This document shows, one piece after another, positions 5,784 through 6,520 of a stretch of DNA of 6,520 bases (position 1 is the first letter of the stretch; each line of letters starts with the position of its first letter). The notes under the pieces are model-generated. The model ran no database searches. It was not told the origin of the DNA and saw nothing but the letters and a program-made list of their open reading frames with translations. Source of the stretch: Sutterella sp. (GTDB taxonomy: Bacteria > Pseudomonadota > Gammaproteobacteria > Burkholderiales > Burkholderiaceae_F); assembly GCA_020025965.1 (NCBI GenBank), contig JAHHRG010000081.1, positions 1 to 6,520 on the forward strand. The letters run 5' to 3'. Both the position numbers and the translations under genes were made by a program.

Positions 5784-5900
5784 GATAATGAGGGTGAATA
5801 AACAAATTAAAAAGTTGCTGATCCGATCTAGTCGCCTTTTCCGGTCTGATCAATGTCGGATCTGCTTTTTGTTACTTCGGCGGTAGGCCGAATCAGAATG
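5784..5900 (-). other. Structured 5' leader of the receptor mRNA
   Basis: About 117 nt lie between the inferred transcription start and the receptor ATG. Near the 5' end, TTCGGC-CTACC-GCCGAA (5876-5892) forms a perfect 6-bp hairpin. Further on, GCAGATCCGA (5856-5865) pairs with TCGGATCAGC (5817-5826), 9 bp with one A/A mismatch and a 29-nt loop. A T-rich run, CTTTTTAATTT, then follows. The last 15 nt before the start codon are pyrimidine-rich and lack a Shine-Dalgarno core. The layout would allow attenuation or small-RNA control, but no known riboswitch class is recognised. Confidence 0.45.
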
Positions 5901-5905
5901 GCGGT

Positions 5906-5924
5906 GATAATAATTCTCATTTAC
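5906..5924 (-). promoter_or_regulatory. Fur box
   Basis: On the minus strand, GTAAATGAGAATTATTATC matches 15 of 19 positions of the consensus GATAATGATAATCATTATC. It overlaps the -10 element and spacer of the receptor promoter, the standard position for repression by Fe2+-Fur. It implies that the receptor, and probably the ABC transporter behind it, is expressed under iron limitation. Confidence 0.85.
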
Positions 5925-5936
5925 GAACTTCGTCAA
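5907..5936 (-). promoter_or_regulatory. Sigma70-type promoter of the receptor gene
   Basis: On the minus strand, TTGACG (5931-5936; 5/6 match) and TATTAT (5907-5912; 5/6 match) are separated by 18 bp. Transcription would start near 5900. The Fur box covers the -10 element and most of the spacer. Confidence 0.75.
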
Positions 5937-6520
5937 GCAAACGGAGTAAAAGGGTACTGGCTACTGTGGGAAGCAGTTCAGGTAAAAAAGGGCTTCGAAC
6001 GGAGCACTCTCGAGCTCGAAGTTGACGCATAAATGTGTCGAGTATTTCTTCGAGGGTCGCAGGTATCAAAAAAGATATTGGTCACCCAAACAACGCGTAA
6101 TAGCCGAGGTTTCCCAAAAATTGAGGAGGGCATCAAACATTTTTCCCTTTTTTCGCTCAAAAAAGACGAAGCTATTCCTGCTGGGATAGTAGGTTTTATT
6201 GACGCTCTGTGTTATTTCCTTTAGGAAATCAGGGAAAACACCTAGGAAAACGGAGTGAGTTGTTGTTTTTTTACCAATGAAAAAATCGTCTGTTCAGACA
6301 ACGCCGGCTTCTGAGAAAACAAAGAACTGACAGGCTTCTTCATCGAAGAATAAGGTAAGCAACAATAAAAAAACTATCAATGTTGAGCTCGACAACTTAG
6401 CCTAAGCTAAGGCTTTTCGGTTCTTCGGAGTTTCCAATTTTGGATATCAGAGGAAAAACGAGCGCCTAAGCGAAACCTTTTCAAACAGTTCGTGAAGGTC
6501 TAAACTGAAAAGAACGAAAC
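5937..6520. other. AT-rich non-coding stretch with several small inverted repeats
   Basis: No reading frame here looks like a gene: the longest are 60-63 codons, overlap antisense to each other, and lack ribosome-binding sites and protein-like composition. What can be seen is short symmetry: CTTCGA/TCGAAG at 5993-6021 (17-nt spacer), CTTTTTT/AAAAAAG at 6147-6165, ATTTCC/GGAAAT at 6214-6229, GTCTG/CAGAC with a 2-nt gap near 6290-6301, TTCTTC-ATC-GAAGAA at 6336-6350, and CTTAGC-CTAA-GCTAAG at 6396-6411. None is followed by a convincing T tract. The stretch is more AT-rich than the coding part. It may be a degraded region, an unrecognised RNA gene, or the upstream region of a gene beyond the window. 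Confidence 0.5.

Noticed and set aside
5784..5800. Second Fur-like sequence GATAATGAGGGTGAATAA just upstream of the receptor ATG
   Set aside because: Only the first part resembles a Fur hexamer array. The match is far weaker than at 5906-5924 and the position is far from the promoter.
5976..6010. tRNA-like GTTCGAAGC on the minus strand
   Set aside because: The flanking bases do not form a T stem, and no acceptor, D or anticodon arm can be found.
6022..6048. TTGACG followed by TATTTC as a plus-strand promoter
   Set aside because: The spacer is only 15 bp, the -10 match is 3/6, and no gene follows.
5978..6224. Two overlapping antisense frames of 60 and 63 codons (5978-6160 minus, 6033-6224 plus)
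   Set aside because: No ribosome-binding site, no domain, and composition unlike the proteins nearby. Frames of this length are expected by chance.
6242..6343. 33-residue minus-strand frame starting MKKPVSS
   Set aside because: No ribosome-binding site and no recognisable features. Chance occurrence is likely.
6447..6520. Minus-strand frame open from the right window edge to a TGA at 6447-6449 (23 codons), possibly the end of a neighbouring gene
   Set aside because: Too short to judge, with no recognisable motif. The hairpin at 6396-6411 lacks a T tract, so it does not support a gene end.

Overview
The window looks like a chromosomal segment of a Gram-negative bacterium. It carries an 836-residue TonB-dependent outer-membrane receptor with a signal peptide, and a near-consensus Fur box. 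Protein style and moderate GC suggest a gut betaproteobacterium of the Sutterellaceae type. That placement is an impression from the sequence, not a demonstrated identity.

Layout. Positions 1-319 (minus) hold the N-terminus of a copper-exporting P1B-ATPase (copA), cut by the window edge. A 102-bp divergent intergenic region separates it from an HxlR-family winged-helix regulator (422-865, plus). This regulator has an unusual C-terminal tail of alternating cysteines (CNCICNCNCGC). It ends at a clear intrinsic terminator (897-929). It converges on a small CopZ-like copper chaperone (1078-1293, minus), which has its own hairpin at its 3' end. Upstream of copZ on the same strand are a fused membrane/ATPase ABC transporter of the SbmA/BacA/YddA type (1415-3109) and a TonB-dependent receptor (3273-5783). 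The receptor is preceded by a sigma70-type promoter overlapped by a Fur box (5906-5936). The remaining bases to 6520 are AT-rich and show no convincing gene.

Two modules are visible. The first is copper handling: exporter, chaperone and a probable thiol-based regulator. The HxlR protein is placed where a CueR or CsoR regulator would normally sit, and a cluster of AGTA/TACT half-sites overlies the inferred copA promoter. The second is an iron-starvation module: the Fur-controlled receptor followed by the ABC transporter. That pairing recalls the E. coli yddB-yddA and Pectobacterium fusA-fusD (ferredoxin piracy) gene pairs, but no M16 protease (PqqL/FusC) is present in the window. The 163-bp gap between receptor and transporter is densely structured. 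It has two hairpins just after the receptor stop, then a strong hairpin with a T-tract oriented as a plus-strand terminator although no plus-strand gene precedes it, and a 12-bp perfect palindrome in front of the transporter start.

The best candidate for something undescribed is the HxlR regulator with its metallothionein-like tail, as a possible copper or thiol sensor for copA. Next is the Fur-controlled receptor plus YddA-like transporter pair.
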